From assembly GCA_964419055.1 (NCBI GenBank), contig CAYQNU010000003.1, positions 196,460 to 260,459 on the forward strand: 64,000 nucleotides of DNA, in the 5' to 3' direction. Position numbers and translations under genes: made by a program. Below, piece after piece: positions 1 to 8,746 of the stretch (positions within the stretch are counted from its first letter, which is position 1; every line of letters starts with the position of its first letter). A model generated the notes under the pieces. That model did no database searches. It was not told the origin of the DNA and saw only the letters and a program-made list of their open reading frames with translations. The stretch is from CAYQNU01 sp964419055 (lineage in GTDB: Bacteria; Bacteroidota; Bacteroidia; Flavobacteriales_D; Parvicellaceae).

Positions 1-643
1 TCACAAATAAAAACTCTAAAGTAAAGCCCAATACCATTCCGGCAATTACTTGTAAATAGGTATGAGCATGGAGGTATAATCTGCTAAAAGCTAACATTCC
101 TACCACCAACAGCAGTAATGAATTCATTATAATTACTTCTTGAATATTAGCAATGGGTATCAACACTTGAGTGAGAGCAACAAAAGCACCTGCCAATCCA
201 GCTATTGCGGTGGTGTGTAAACTAATTTTCCAAAAATAAGTTATAACCACACTAACGAATGCCAATAGTATTCCTCCCGAAATTACTGACAAGTACATAC
301 CAAATATAGGGATTTGAAAAGTATTGAATTCCAACGAACGAATGAGAAAGTAAAAGACAATTAAATAAATAAACGAAGTCACCAATACAGGCATCCGTTC
401 TTTTATAGTGTACACTTGAAAATCATCAATTATTCCTGATTTCTTCATTATCAATACACTAACAATAGGAAACAAAATCGTAAAAGCAATAATCACCCCC
501 ATCATCCACGTCAAACCTCTTGTTTCCATATTTTGTAAAGCCAATATGCTAAAGTGGTCAATTTGTATGTACATTAAAAACGCATACAAAGGAATAAAAA
601 TGGGATGAAACAGTACCGAAAATGTTTTTGATAAATAATTCAT
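1..643 (-). CDS. PAP2-related polytopic membrane protein (C-terminus cut by window edge)
   Basis: An open frame runs from an ATG at 643 leftwards to base 1 with no stop, so the C-terminus lies outside the window; about 214 codons are visible. The protein is very hydrophobic, with roughly five or six membrane segments. A segment near the visible end (SRLYLHAHTYLQVIAG) resembles the third motif of PAP2 phosphatases, and an upstream ISLHTTAIAG segment recalls the second, but the first KxxxxxxRP motif is not evident, so catalytic activity is doubtful. The start is 14 bases after the lipA stop on the same strand, suggesting co-transcription with lipA. Function is not known; the PAP2 relation is inference. 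Confidence 0.7.
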   Translation of the reverse strand, partial: MNYLSKTFSVLFHPIFIPLYAFLMYIQIDHFSILALQNMETRGLTWMMGVIIAFTILFPIVSVLIMKKSGIIDDFQVYTIKERMPVLVTSFIYLIVFYFLIRSLEFNTFQIPIFGMYLSVISGGILLAFVSVVITYFWKISLHTTAIAGLAGAFVALTQVLIPIANIQEVIIMNSLLLLVVGMLAFSRLYLHAHTYLQVIAGMVLGFTLEFLFV

Positions 644-657
644 TGTAGGCATTTTAT

Positions 658-1533
658 CTAAAACATATGTTTTTCAGCGTGGTAAGAAGATCTTACCAAA
701 GGTCCGCTTTCCACATATCGAAAACCTTTTGACAAAGCAATTTCTTTATATTCTGCAAATTTTTCTGGAGTAATGAAGGCCGCAACAGGCAAATGCTTAG
801 GTGTAGGTTGGAGGTATTGACCTAAAGTCAAAATATCCACTTTAACACTTCGCAAATCATCCATTGTTTCAAGTATTTCCTCTTCTGTTTCGCCTAAACC
901 AAGCATTACTCCTGACTTAGTGCGCATGCCACCTTGTTTCAAACGGAGAAGTAATTCCAAACTTCTATCATACTTGGCTTGTATTCTTACTTGTTTGGTC
1001 AGTCTTCTTACTGTTTCCAAATTGTGAGAAACGATTTCAGGAGCAACATCGATAATGCGTTGCACATTTTCCCATTTTCCTGCAAAATCTGGAATTAAAG
1101 TTTCCATTGTGGTACCAGGAGATTGCCTTCTAATAGCCCTTATTGTGGCTGCCCAAATTTCAGAACCTCCATCTGCTAAGTCATCCCGATCTACTGAAGT
1201 AATTACGGCATGTTTTACCTTCATTAATTTTACTGACTGAGCAACCTTGGCAGGTTCAAAAATATCTGCTTCCAAAGGTTTTCCTGTGGCAACAGAACAA
1301 AACCCACAAGAACGGGTACAAATATTACCCAAAATCATAAAAGTGGCTGTTCCCTCTCCCCAACACTCACCCATATTAGGACAATTGCCGCTCTCACAAA
1401 TGGTGTGTAACTTATGTTCGTCTACTAAACCTCTTACTTTCTTGTAATTTTCACCTGTTGGGAGTTTAACCTTCAACCAACTTGGTTTTTTAATTCGTTC
1501 CTTCGTTCCTTCTCCCTCTAATAGTGTGTCCAT
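658..1533 (-). CDS. lipA: Lipoyl synthase
   Basis: This radical SAM enzyme inserts two sulfurs into protein-bound octanoyl groups to make lipoate on the E2 and H proteins of the dehydrogenase and glycine cleavage complexes. Both iron-sulfur sites are visible: the auxiliary cluster cysteines C46, C51 and C57 in CESGNCPNMGEC and the radical SAM cysteines C72, C76 and C79 in CTRSCGFC. The C-terminal RSSYHA motif (about residues 281-286) carries the conserved serine ligand. Length of 291 residues is normal. The matching octanoyltransferase lipB lies about 58 kb away in this window, so the two are not an operon. A membrane protein gene follows 14 bases downstream. Confidence 0.97.
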   Translation of the reverse strand: MDTLLEGEGTKERIKKPSWLKVKLPTGENYKKVRGLVDEHKLHTICESGNCPNMGECWGEGTATFMILGNICTRSCGFCSVATGKPLEADIFEPAKVAQSVKLMKVKHAVITSVDRDDLADGGSEIWAATIRAIRRQSPGTTMETLIPDFAGKWENVQRIIDVAPEIVSHNLETVRRLTKQVRIQAKYDRSLELLLRLKQGGMRTKSGVMLGLGETEEEILETMDDLRSVKVDILTLGQYLQPTPKHLPVAAFITPEKFAEYKEIALSKGFRYVESGPLVRSSYHAEKHMF

Positions 1534-1569
1534 AATTAAATGTATACGGTAAAATGATCTTTTTATAAG

Positions 1570-2325
1570 TTAAAAGTTTCTCGACCCAATATGTAGGTTG
1601 AGGTAAACTGAAGGGAACAAAAATGGATTTTCTATTCCCGCCATAATTGGAATTCGTTGATAATGCGCGTCTAAAGCTGCACCCACCTCAATTGCACGAA
1701 TAAACTCTCTATATTCACCATACTCAAATTGTAGGCCTACTTTGGCATACAAACCTGGATGGACTTTTAATTCAGAAAGTTTAAAATTTCCTCTAGCTTT
1801 GCCATAAATATTGGTAATATTATGTACTTCTGGATTATATTTTTCAATTCGATAAATTAAATTGTTGGAGGCATCTGCTTCTAAAACTTCTAAATAAACC
1901 GGTCTTAAAAAACCCAAAGAAACACCCCCCAAAAGGTTAAGTGATACTTGCACACCTTTTTCACGTATTTTAGGTGCAATGGTGTATTTCTTTCCCATTC
2001 CTAAACGTAAAGCACTAAAATTATTTAATTTTCCGTAGACAAATTCAGGTGCTTTTTCACCCAAATAACCTCTTGTTTTTACTTCTTTATGATGTTTCAT
2101 TGAAACAAAATCTACAGTATAAAGGCGGCTTGATTTGTAGGTGGCAAATTTTGCATAATTAAAATTAACTCCCCAACCTCTTGAATGTATGTTTAATCCT
2201 CCATAGTATTCTTGACGAAAACCTACCTTATTGTCTTCTTTAGCTGGCAATTGACCGTAAACAGTCGATTCCCCAATAAAACTGAGAAGTAAACAAAAAA
2301 TAAATAAGGCTTTTGTTTGGAACAT
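1570..2325 (-). CDS. Secreted or outer-membrane beta-barrel protein, uncharacterised
   Basis: The 251-residue product begins with a clear signal peptide (hydrophobic core then VYGQ, about residue 25). The rest alternates aromatic and polar residues, is rich in glycine and tyrosine, and ends in a strand-like tail (LHIGSRNF), which fits a small outer-membrane barrel. I do not recognise a characterised family; similar conserved proteins are common in Bacteroidota. It lies 36 bases upstream of lipA on the same strand and a hairpin terminator sits just upstream of its start, so it probably begins a new transcript with lipA behind it. The barrel assignment is inferred from composition. Confidence 0.75.
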   Translation of the reverse strand: MFQTKALFIFCLLLSFIGESTVYGQLPAKEDNKVGFRQEYYGGLNIHSRGWGVNFNYAKFATYKSSRLYTVDFVSMKHHKEVKTRGYLGEKAPEFVYGKLNNFSALRLGMGKKYTIAPKIREKGVQVSLNLLGGVSLGFLRPVYLEVLEADASNNLIYRIEKYNPEVHNITNIYGKARGNFKLSELKVHPGLYAKVGLQFEYGEYREFIRAIEVGAALDAHYQRIPIMAGIENPFLFPSVYLNLHIGSRNF

Positions 2326-2360
2326 AATAATTAAAATATGCTTTGAAATTCAAATTTAAA

Positions 2361-2388
2361 AAAAAAGACCGAATAATCGGTCTTTTTT
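2361..2388 (-). terminator. Intrinsic terminator, bidirectional
   Basis: A perfect hairpin (AAAAAAGACCGA, loop ATAA, TCGGTCTTTTTT) lies between two genes on the minus strand. It would end the transcript of the small lipoprotein genes to its right, and its symmetrical A/T arms make it potentially active in both directions. Confidence 0.85.
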
Positions 2389-2408
2389 AACATTAAATAT
2401 GCAAATTA

Positions 2409-2594
2409 TTATATTCTTTCTTCAGTAACTACTTCAAAAGTTTGTTTTGTAAAGTTTTCTCGTTCCTGAGATGCGTTTTCTTGACCATAAGCAGGACAAG
2501 GCTTGCTATGACCTCCACCACCTTTAAATAGGAAGCAAGAGGGTAATAAAAAGGCTATTGAAGCCACACACAAAATTTTTGTAATTGCTTTCAT
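2409..2594 (-). CDS. Small lipoprotein with CPAYG motif (copy 1)
   Basis: The product has 61 residues. A lipoprotein signal peptide ends in LPSC, so C20 is the likely lipidated cysteine. The mature part has a GGGGHSKPCPAYG stretch followed by a charged tail. The gene directly downstream of another 61-residue lipoprotein (24 bases apart) shares the CPAYG motif, so the two are probably paralogues in one transcript, ended by the hairpin at 2361-2388. The invariant cysteine in CPAYG might bind metal or form a disulfide, but nothing in the sequence proves a function. Confidence 0.75.
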   Translation of the reverse strand: MKAITKILCVASIAFLLPSCFLFKGGGGHSKPCPAYGQENASQERENFTKQTFEVVTEERI

Positions 2595-2618
2595 GGTTAA
2601 ATTAATTAAGGATTAAAA

Positions 2619-2804
2619 TTAGTTTCTTCCTATAACAGATGATTTATCTGTTTGGTTCACTTGGAATTGAACATTTTTTTCAGAAGACTTTTTAATTGTA
2701 GCATTACCATATGCTGGACAAGTACCATGAGATTTGCAAGACACAGCACCAACACTGATTATTAAAGCTAAAGATGCAACTAAAACAATTTTCATAAAGT
2801 TCAA
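2619..2804 (-). CDS. Small lipoprotein with CPAYG motif (copy 2)
   Basis: This 61-residue protein has a lipoprotein signal peptide ending in AVSC and the mature sequence CKSHGTCPAYG followed by a polar lysine- and asparagine-rich tail. A second in-frame ATG (M4) could also be the start. It shares the CPAYG core and the same length with the neighbour at 2409-2594 but little else, which fits an old duplication. The two form a small two-gene unit between a hairpin terminator and a 358-base intergenic region. No function is assigned. Confidence 0.75.
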   Translation of the reverse strand: MNFMKIVLVASLALIISVGAVSCKSHGTCPAYGNATIKKSSEKNVQFQVNQTDKSSVIGRN

Positions 2805-3162
2805 TTTTAAATGTAAGAAATTCGCTAACTCTCTTAATTTTCATTAACAGAAAACCAAAATTAAAACTATTTTTGACTTTAACAAATAAGTTTAGTATTA
2901 AATTATAAACATTTTAGTCTAAACAACTCTTTTCAATGACGAACAAAAATTTGTTTACTTTTTATTAACGAAAACAAATAAACGGGTTAAACCCTTTATT
3001 TTATGAAACTTAACTCATATAAAATGGTTTTTTCTCCATTTTTGTCTTATGGAATTAGGATGTTAACAACTCAAAATTATCTTTTCTTTAATTTTGTTTT
3101 GTGTTTTAGTCTTCGCTGTGTTCAATAATTGCTAAAAATCAACGTTATTTGCAAAGTTTTGT
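2805..3162. other. 358-base intergenic region between divergent genes
   Basis: This AT-rich stretch separates the minus-strand lipoprotein pair from the plus-strand Omp85 gene. It has T-rich tracts and one -7-like element TAATTTTG at 3089-3096 on the plus strand, without a convincing -33 partner. No RNA gene, repeat or small ORF with a plausible product was seen. Confidence 0.5.
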
Positions 3163-4896
3163 ATGCTAAAGCGCTTTTATATAATATCAATCATTCTTCT
3201 ACAGGTATGCGCAAGCATGCAGGCTCAACAGTTTGGTTCAATTCATATTAGCGGTTTGGAAAAAATCACGTTGAATCAAAAAGCAATTCAACAAATCAAT
3301 TCAAACAATGTACGACAAAAAACTAATGTACTGATTGCTGATATAGTTGAGCGAGGGTACTTAGCCTGCTCTTTAGACAGCATTCATAGTCCAGATTCCT
3401 TAAATCCGAACTTAAAGCTGTTTTTTTATTTGGGTGAACAGTATAATTGGACACATCTGCATTTTAGCGATGAAAACAAACAACTCATTGAGCAATCAGG
3501 GTATGCTGACAAACTATATTCCGACAAACCATTTAAACCCGCACAGGTTAAAGTGCTTTTCGAAAAAATACTTTTCTATTTGGAGAACAACGGCTACCCT
3601 TTTGCTCAAGTTTATTTGGATTCTATACGTATTCATCAATCTACTGTTAGCGCTTCCCTAAAAATTAATAAAGGACCTTTAATTCTAATTGAATCCATAT
3701 TTTTAAAGGGCGATGATGCAATCGATAAAAACCTGTTGCACACGCTCATTCAAACAAACGAAGGGGATGTTTTTAACCAACGTATCATCAATGATATTTC
3801 AACCCGAATAAAAGAAACACCTTATTTAGAAGAAATTAGACCAGCTGAATATGAGTTCATTGGTGAGAAATGCAATTTATATGTTTATGTACGAAACAAA
3901 AACGCCAATAGTTTTAATGCCATACTTGGAATTCTTCCCTCCGACAATGGTAAAATAAACATCACGGGAGATGCTCGAATAAAATTAGTTAACACGCTTA
4001 GAAAAGGCGAATTGCTGGATCTCAATTGGCGAAAATTATTGCCTTTGACTCAAAATTTGAACATTCAAGCCAATTATCCATTTTTATTTCGAACTAATTT
4101 CGGTATTGAAAGCAAATTTGACCTTTATAAAAAGGACACCAGTTACATTGATTTGAACATTCGATTGGGAATCTCTTATTACATTAATCCTTACCTTAAA
4201 TTAACTGGATTTTACAACGCTAGACGATCAGATTTATTAAGCACTATTCCTTATCAATTTAATACTACTCTGCCGAGTTTTGCAGATATCTCGATAAATT
4301 CTTATGGTGTAGTTATAAATTGGAGTCGTTTGAATTACAAATACAACCCTACCAAAGGGGCTCAAGTGGAAATAACAACCAGTGCAGGAGCAAAAAAAAT
4401 TCGCAAAAATGCTAATCTAAACGAAATTGTATATGAAAATGTAAACTTAAACACTTCCAATTATCGTAGCGAAATTATATACGACTACTTTATTCCCCTA
4501 AAAAAAAGAAGCACTCTGAAATTAGGAATCAATAGTGGGTTCATTATCAATTCAACCATTTTTGAAAATGAGCTATTCCGATTAGGGGGAAATAGAACTA
4601 TTAGAGGCTTTGATGAGGAGTCCATTTTTGCTTCCTCATTTGCAATAGGAATTATTGAATTTAGATACCTTTTAGAAGAAAACAGTAATCTTTTTGCATT
4701 TTATGAAAACGCTTGGCTCGAAAAAAAATTACAAAGTAGCTATTCAAATTCTACTCTATACAGTTTTGGTGCTGGAATAAATTTCCAAACTAAACCGGGG
4801 ATATTTTCTATCAGTTATGCCTTAGGTGCTTTGACACAAAACCCATTACTTTTGCGTTCAGCCAAAATCCACTTTGGGTTCATTAATTATTTTTAG
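3163..4896 (+). CDS. Omp85/BamA-TamA-like outer-membrane protein
   Basis: The 577-residue product has a signal peptide ending near residue 21 (MQAQ), an N-terminal half of about 225 residues that looks like POTRA modules (for example the KINKGPLILIESIFLKG strand-turn pattern), and a C-terminal barrel. Around residues 475-490 the segment GGNRTIRGFDEESIFAS contains the conserved (V/I)RGF motif of Omp85 proteins. The family inserts or translocates outer-membrane proteins. At 577 residues it is shorter than typical BamA (about 800 or more), so it is more likely a TamA-like or lineage-specific paralogue than the essential BamA. It stands alone, followed by an L,D-transpeptidase on the same strand after about 150 bases. 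Confidence 0.85.
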   Translation: MLKRFYIISIILLQVCASMQAQQFGSIHISGLEKITLNQKAIQQINSNNVRQKTNVLIADIVERGYLACSLDSIHSPDSLNPNLKLFFYLGEQYNWTHLHFSDENKQLIEQSGYADKLYSDKPFKPAQVKVLFEKILFYLENNGYPFAQVYLDSIRIHQSTVSASLKINKGPLILIESIFLKGDDAIDKNLLHTLIQTNEGDVFNQRIINDISTRIKETPYLEEIRPAEYEFIGEKCNLYVYVRNKNANSFNAILGILPSDNGKINITGDARIKLVNTLRKGELLDLNWRKLLPLTQNLNIQANYPFLFRTNFGIESKFDLYKKDTSYIDLNIRLGISYYINPYLKLTGFYNARRSDLLSTIPYQFNTTLPSFADISINSYGVVINWSRLNYKYNPTKGAQVEITTSAGAKKIRKNANLNEIVYENVNLNTSNYRSEIIYDYFIPLKKRSTLKLGINSGFIINSTIFENELFRLGGNRTIRGFDEESIFASSFAIGIIEFRYLLEENSNLFAFYENAWLEKKLQSSYSNSTLYSFGAGINFQTKPGIFSISYALGALTQNPLLLRSAKIHFGFINYF

Positions 4897-5044
4897 CTGA
4901 GCTCGATTCCCTTTCTCCTTGCGATGTCTGTAGGAATAGTTGAATAAATTAATCTGATATAAATCTAATCTGGATAAGTGGTTTTTTGCTCTAAATTTGA
5001 AACCAAATAAAATTAGCTCCGTTAAATCACACTCATTTGGTTTA

Positions 5045-5698
5045 ATGAATAAAAAATACGTCCATATTCTTTTGCTATTCTTCCTTCTTGGATTACTGAG
5101 CTTCACTTTTATGGAGTCTCATAAAAAACATCCAATTACAACTATTTCAGAGGAAAATACTATTGAGAGTTTTATAATGGATTATATTTCCATCAAATAT
5201 CCTAACTATCAATTTTCTGAATTTTTATATGTGGGTGTAGAGAGGCAAAAGTTATTTCATTTTAAAGGAAATAAAATAATAAACACATTTGATATATCAA
5301 CCTCAATTTATGGAGCTGGAAGTACTGCAGGTAGCGAACAAACCCCTATTGGGTTGCATTATATAAAGAGTAAACATGGACATAATGTACCGTTAGGCGG
5401 GATTTTACAATATAAAAAATATACAGGAAGAATTGCCCAAATTGAATCAAAACCAGAATGCACGGGTAGAGACGAAATTACCACTAGAGTTATGACATTA
5501 GCCGGTCTTGAAGATGGGATAAATAAAGGTGACCCGAATGATAGCTTTAATAGAAATATTTACATTCATGGGACAGCCGAAGAAGGTTTGATTGGCACTC
5601 CTGCTTCACACGGTTGCATTCGAATGCGTAATGAAGATGTTGTAAATCTTTTTAATTCGGTAGAAGTGGGAATTCATGTGTTAATTTTAAATAATTAA
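5045..5698 (+). CDS. L,D-transpeptidase (YkuD family)
   Basis: The frame is open from 4997, but the ATG at 5045 is preferred because the signal anchor (KKYVHILLLFFLLGLLSF) follows it at once; this gives 217 residues. The catalytic region near the C-terminus has HGT, then SHGCIRM with the nucleophile at about Cys191, the signature of YkuD transpeptidases that form 3-3 peptidoglycan crosslinks or attach proteins to peptidoglycan. The enzyme would act in the periplasm, anchored or secreted. The domain is the compact form without a recognisable peptidoglycan-binding module. It has no obvious partner among its neighbours. Confidence 0.9.
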   Translation: MNKKYVHILLLFFLLGLLSFTFMESHKKHPITTISEENTIESFIMDYISIKYPNYQFSEFLYVGVERQKLFHFKGNKIINTFDISTSIYGAGSTAGSEQTPIGLHYIKSKHGHNVPLGGILQYKKYTGRIAQIESKPECTGRDEITTRVMTLAGLEDGINKGDPNDSFNRNIYIHGTAEEGLIGTPASHGCIRMRNEDVVNLFNSVEVGIHVLILNN

Positions 5699-5776
5699 TT
5701 TGAACTATCGTGTAAGACAAAAAAATGTTTAACTTCGGTATGCTAATTGCCAAAGGCAAATCTAAATACCATATAA

Positions 5777-6481
5777 ATGAAACATTTAGCCCATATTTCT
5801 TGCACCCTATTTTTGGTGATATCCGCATTATTTTCGACCTCAATTGCTCAAAAAACCAATAATAAAGCTTGGTTTGACTTTGACAATATGAGTTGGTTTA
5901 TGCAAGGCTCTGTTTTTGACGCCTCAGAATTATCAGTTTCTATAAAAGACTATGTGCAACAATCAACCTATTTAGGGAAAGTTGATTCTACATCTAATGT
6001 ATTTTACCGTTTAAATTCGGGTCTTCAATTTACGATGAACAATATCCCAACACGACAATTTTTGCTTAGAAATGATTCTATTAATAAACGGATTTATATT
6101 AGGCCCTTATTTGATGAAAACATTGAATGTCTTCTTTATGATTTCGGATTAAAAGTTGGAGACACAGTAAAATCAGTGATTTTAATTAATTTCAAACAAC
6201 CATTAATTGTATCCAAAGTAGAAACGATTGAATTTAATGGAGTAAAAAGAATACAAATATCTGCTGTAGTTAAAGGTGCCAAAAATGAAAGAACATTAAA
6301 ATTCATTGAAGGAATAGGTTCTACTAGCGGTTTTTTAGTTCCTATCGACTTAAATCAAAAGGAATCCATAGTTTTGAAATGCGTTCACCGCAACAAAACA
6401 TTACTTTATAACAACAACCCTGAAGGAAACTGTCCTGAACCCGAAATATACCTAAAACCTAAAAGACCAGAGAAAAAGTAA
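5777..6481 (+). CDS. Secreted protein of unknown function
   Basis: This 234-residue protein has a signal peptide ending at SIAQ (about residue 25). Near residue 178 it has FIEGIGSTSGFL, a pattern I associate with Bacteroidota secreted proteins that usually carry a T9SS tail; here no sorting domain follows and the protein ends in a basic KPKRPEKK. It may be a periplasmic or surface relative that lost or never had the tail. It ends one base from the stop of the convergent T9SS protein, leaving no room for a terminator between them. Function unknown. Confidence 0.75.
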   Translation: MKHLAHISCTLFLVISALFSTSIAQKTNNKAWFDFDNMSWFMQGSVFDASELSVSIKDYVQQSTYLGKVDSTSNVFYRLNSGLQFTMNNIPTRQFLLRNDSINKRIYIRPLFDENIECLLYDFGLKVGDTVKSVILINFKQPLIVSKVETIEFNGVKRIQISAVVKGAKNERTLKFIEGIGSTSGFLVPIDLNQKESIVLKCVHRNKTLLYNNNPEGNCPEPEIYLKPKRPEKK

Positions 6482-6482
6482 T

Positions 6483-8192
6483 TTATCTCATTATATGAAC
6501 AAAACCAGAAACAGTTCGTTTTAATTCTTCTTCTTTTAGTTCGTTGTATTGATACTTAGGTGAATTGGGAGTTACTATAAAATAATAAACTCCTGGTGCT
6601 AAATCTTTTCCTGAATTGTAATGCGTTCCATCCCAATCATTAGTATAATCTTGTTTTTCATAAACTACTTTACCCCAACGGTTGTAGACAATCAAATGAG
6701 GATTAAGATAATCGTCTAAATTCTTAATTTTGAAGAAGTCATTTTCGCCATCACCATTGGGTGTAAAAACATTTGGTGGTAAAATGGGACATTGCACCCA
6801 AACGGTGCCTGTTGCAGATGCAGGAGAACCACAATTATCTGATATTGTTACTGTAAAATCAGTTGTTTGAGGAGGCACGACAGCTATTTGGGGTGTGGTT
6901 TGACCCGAATTCCAACTGAAACTTATGGGAGGAAGTCCGCCACCGTATAATGGGACTAAATTAGCCACTTCTCCTGGACAAATATTTACACTGTCTGCTA
7001 ATGTTATTGATAATGGAGTATAATCATTAATGGTAAGTGAAGCACTAATGGTATCAAATGTTCCCGCACACAATTCGTAAATTATAAGGATGGTAACGGT
7101 TTCTTCACCTTCTGGGAAACCATCAATGTAGGGATCAAGAAAAATGGTATCTTGTAACGTACCTATTGGCATAACTAAACTATCAGGTATCATTGGATAA
7201 TCGCCACCGTTCACTGCTGTACCACTTACTATAAAATTTACCACAAATTCTTCGGTGGCAGTCGGTCGTTCAAATGCAAAAAAGGCTGAATTACATCCCT
7301 CATATAAGATTGTGTCGCCATTGGCTACACCTGCTGATACGGCAACACCATTGGATGAAAAACTTCCACCTTCCAAAAACACACCTGAATCAAACGCTCC
7401 ATCGCCACCATCACCTATGGCTAATTTGATATGGTATTCTTCACCACATTGCACCAATGCACGGGCTGTTAAAACAACTGTTTTACCATCATATTGTATG
7501 GATTGTTGTGTATTTTGAGTATAATAAACACTGTAAGAAGCCCAATTGGGATCTATAGCTGAGCAATTGGATGCTTGACCTGAGCTTCCAGCAACTCCTA
7601 GATTTACAGTATTTATGGATACAGGGGTTGTTGTTCCAGGAATCAAAGCTAAATTTACTCCACCGTTTGTAAACGGGCCCGAAAATCCAGGGCCGCTTAT
7701 AAAAAATCCAAAAGCATCGTTTACGGTTCCACATGCATACTCATCATATTCTTCAGAGGCAAATACATATCGGAAGATCAAACTATCTCCTTGTGGAACA
7801 AAATCAAATTCCAATACAGCAGCATCAAAAATGGTATTGGGTGTAATAGCCGACAAATCAGCATCATTATATCCATTTCCACTTCCCAATGAAGCACCTC
7901 CCTGATTATTTGGACCTACAGCCACTTGGACATTTCCTGAGCCCATTATTATACCTTGGGTTAAACCAATATTACTTGCCGCACCATTAAATGTCCCTAC
8001 TTGTTGAGAAACGGTATTTGCTGGTACTCCATTAAAAGTAATATTAGAGGCGGTTACACCTGCACCTAATAACACATTTTGAACAACCTGTGCAGGAGTT
8101 TGAGCCGAATTATTTACGGTTAATTGAGCGAACGAAAGAGAGCTAATTCCTATCAACAGGAAACTAAATATCGTGATTTTGTTTAAATTCAT
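6483..8192 (-). CDS. Choice-of-anchor L protein with T9SS type B sorting domain
   Basis: The 569-residue protein has a signal peptide ending at SFAQ, then a choice-of-anchor L domain (about residues 24-280, with the typical FASEEYDEYACGTVNDAFGFF segment and GDGGDGAFDSGVFLEGG end). Next comes a Calx-beta-like stretch (GTAVNGGDYPMIPDS, about 285-395) and an Ig/PKD-like stretch. From about residue 472 it has FTPNGDGENDFFKI, YNRWGKVVYE and WDGT, the type B sorting domain also called the gliding motility-associated C-terminal domain. It is therefore probably exported by T9SS to the cell surface, perhaps as an adhesin. It is transcribed alone or after the giant T9SS gene, with a hairpin in between. 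Confidence 0.93.
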   Translation of the reverse strand: MNLNKITIFSFLLIGISSLSFAQLTVNNSAQTPAQVVQNVLLGAGVTASNITFNGVPANTVSQQVGTFNGAASNIGLTQGIIMGSGNVQVAVGPNNQGGASLGSGNGYNDADLSAITPNTIFDAAVLEFDFVPQGDSLIFRYVFASEEYDEYACGTVNDAFGFFISGPGFSGPFTNGGVNLALIPGTTTPVSINTVNLGVAGSSGQASNCSAIDPNWASYSVYYTQNTQQSIQYDGKTVVLTARALVQCGEEYHIKLAIGDGGDGAFDSGVFLEGGSFSSNGVAVSAGVANGDTILYEGCNSAFFAFERPTATEEFVVNFIVSGTAVNGGDYPMIPDSLVMPIGTLQDTIFLDPYIDGFPEGEETVTILIIYELCAGTFDTISASLTINDYTPLSITLADSVNICPGEVANLVPLYGGGLPPISFSWNSGQTTPQIAVVPPQTTDFTVTISDNCGSPASATGTVWVQCPILPPNVFTPNGDGENDFFKIKNLDDYLNPHLIVYNRWGKVVYEKQDYTNDWDGTHYNSGKDLAPGVYYFIVTPNSPKYQYNELKEEELKRTVSGFVHIMR

Positions 8193-8212
8193 AGTGCTTA
8201 TTATAAATTAAA

Positions 8213-8241
8213 AAATCACCAAAAATTAGTTTTGGTGATTT
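8213..8241 (-). terminator. Intrinsic terminator
   Basis: The hairpin AAATCACCAAA / TTTGGTGATTT with a 7-base loop is followed, reading the minus strand, by a T-rich tract. It lies between the PepSY-like gene and the choice-of-anchor L gene and so separates their transcripts. Confidence 0.8.
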
Positions 8242-8278
8242 GTAATATAAATTAATATAGTTTTAGATAACTGTGATT

Positions 8279-8722
8279 CTATAGCTTTACTTCTTGAAAA
8301 AAAGTGCCATCAGGTCTAAAATACAAACGTGTTGTTTTTCCGTCTTCCATAATATCCAAGACCATTCTTTCAGGTGCCACTTCAGAATTTTGAAGATAAG
8401 CATGAAAAATAATCGCTTTCGGATAATTTTCTTTTACATAATCATAATGGTAATGCTTTAATCGTTCTTTCGAAATCTCAACTAGTGACTCCAATTTCAA
8501 TCCGTTAGAGTTATAAGTTATTTCCGACTTTTTATCTTCAAGCTTAAATTTAGCAATGAATTTATCATCTTTAATTACCCAATTAACATTTGTTTCAGGA
8601 TTAACACCATCATATTCTTTAGAAAAATTGGAAGTCACAACACTGGGTATTTCCGCTTTTTGAGCAAGTGTTACTATTGGACTACCTAAAGCAACAATTA
8701 GCATTAATTTTAGAATTTTCAT
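8279..8722 (-). CDS. PepSY-like periplasmic protein
   Basis: The product has 147 residues with a signal peptide ending at TLAQK (about residue 21). The mature part has the features of small PepSY-like proteins of Bacteroidota: an N-terminal IPSVVTSNFSKEY segment, NVNWVIKDDKFIAKF strands, and a C-terminal YFRPDGTFFQEV strand. These proteins are secreted, of unknown biochemical role, and sometimes labelled beta-lactamase-inhibitor-like on structural grounds only. It lies 24 bases downstream of the giant T9SS gene and is followed by a terminator, so it may be the last gene of that transcript. Confidence 0.75.
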   Translation of the reverse strand: MKILKLMLIVALGSPIVTLAQKAEIPSVVTSNFSKEYDGVNPETNVNWVIKDDKFIAKFKLEDKKSEITYNSNGLKLESLVEISKERLKHYHYDYVKENYPKAIIFHAYLQNSEVAPERMVLDIMEDGKTTRLYFRPDGTFFQEVKL

Positions 8723-8746
8723 ATTTTTATTTTTTATTTAAATTAA

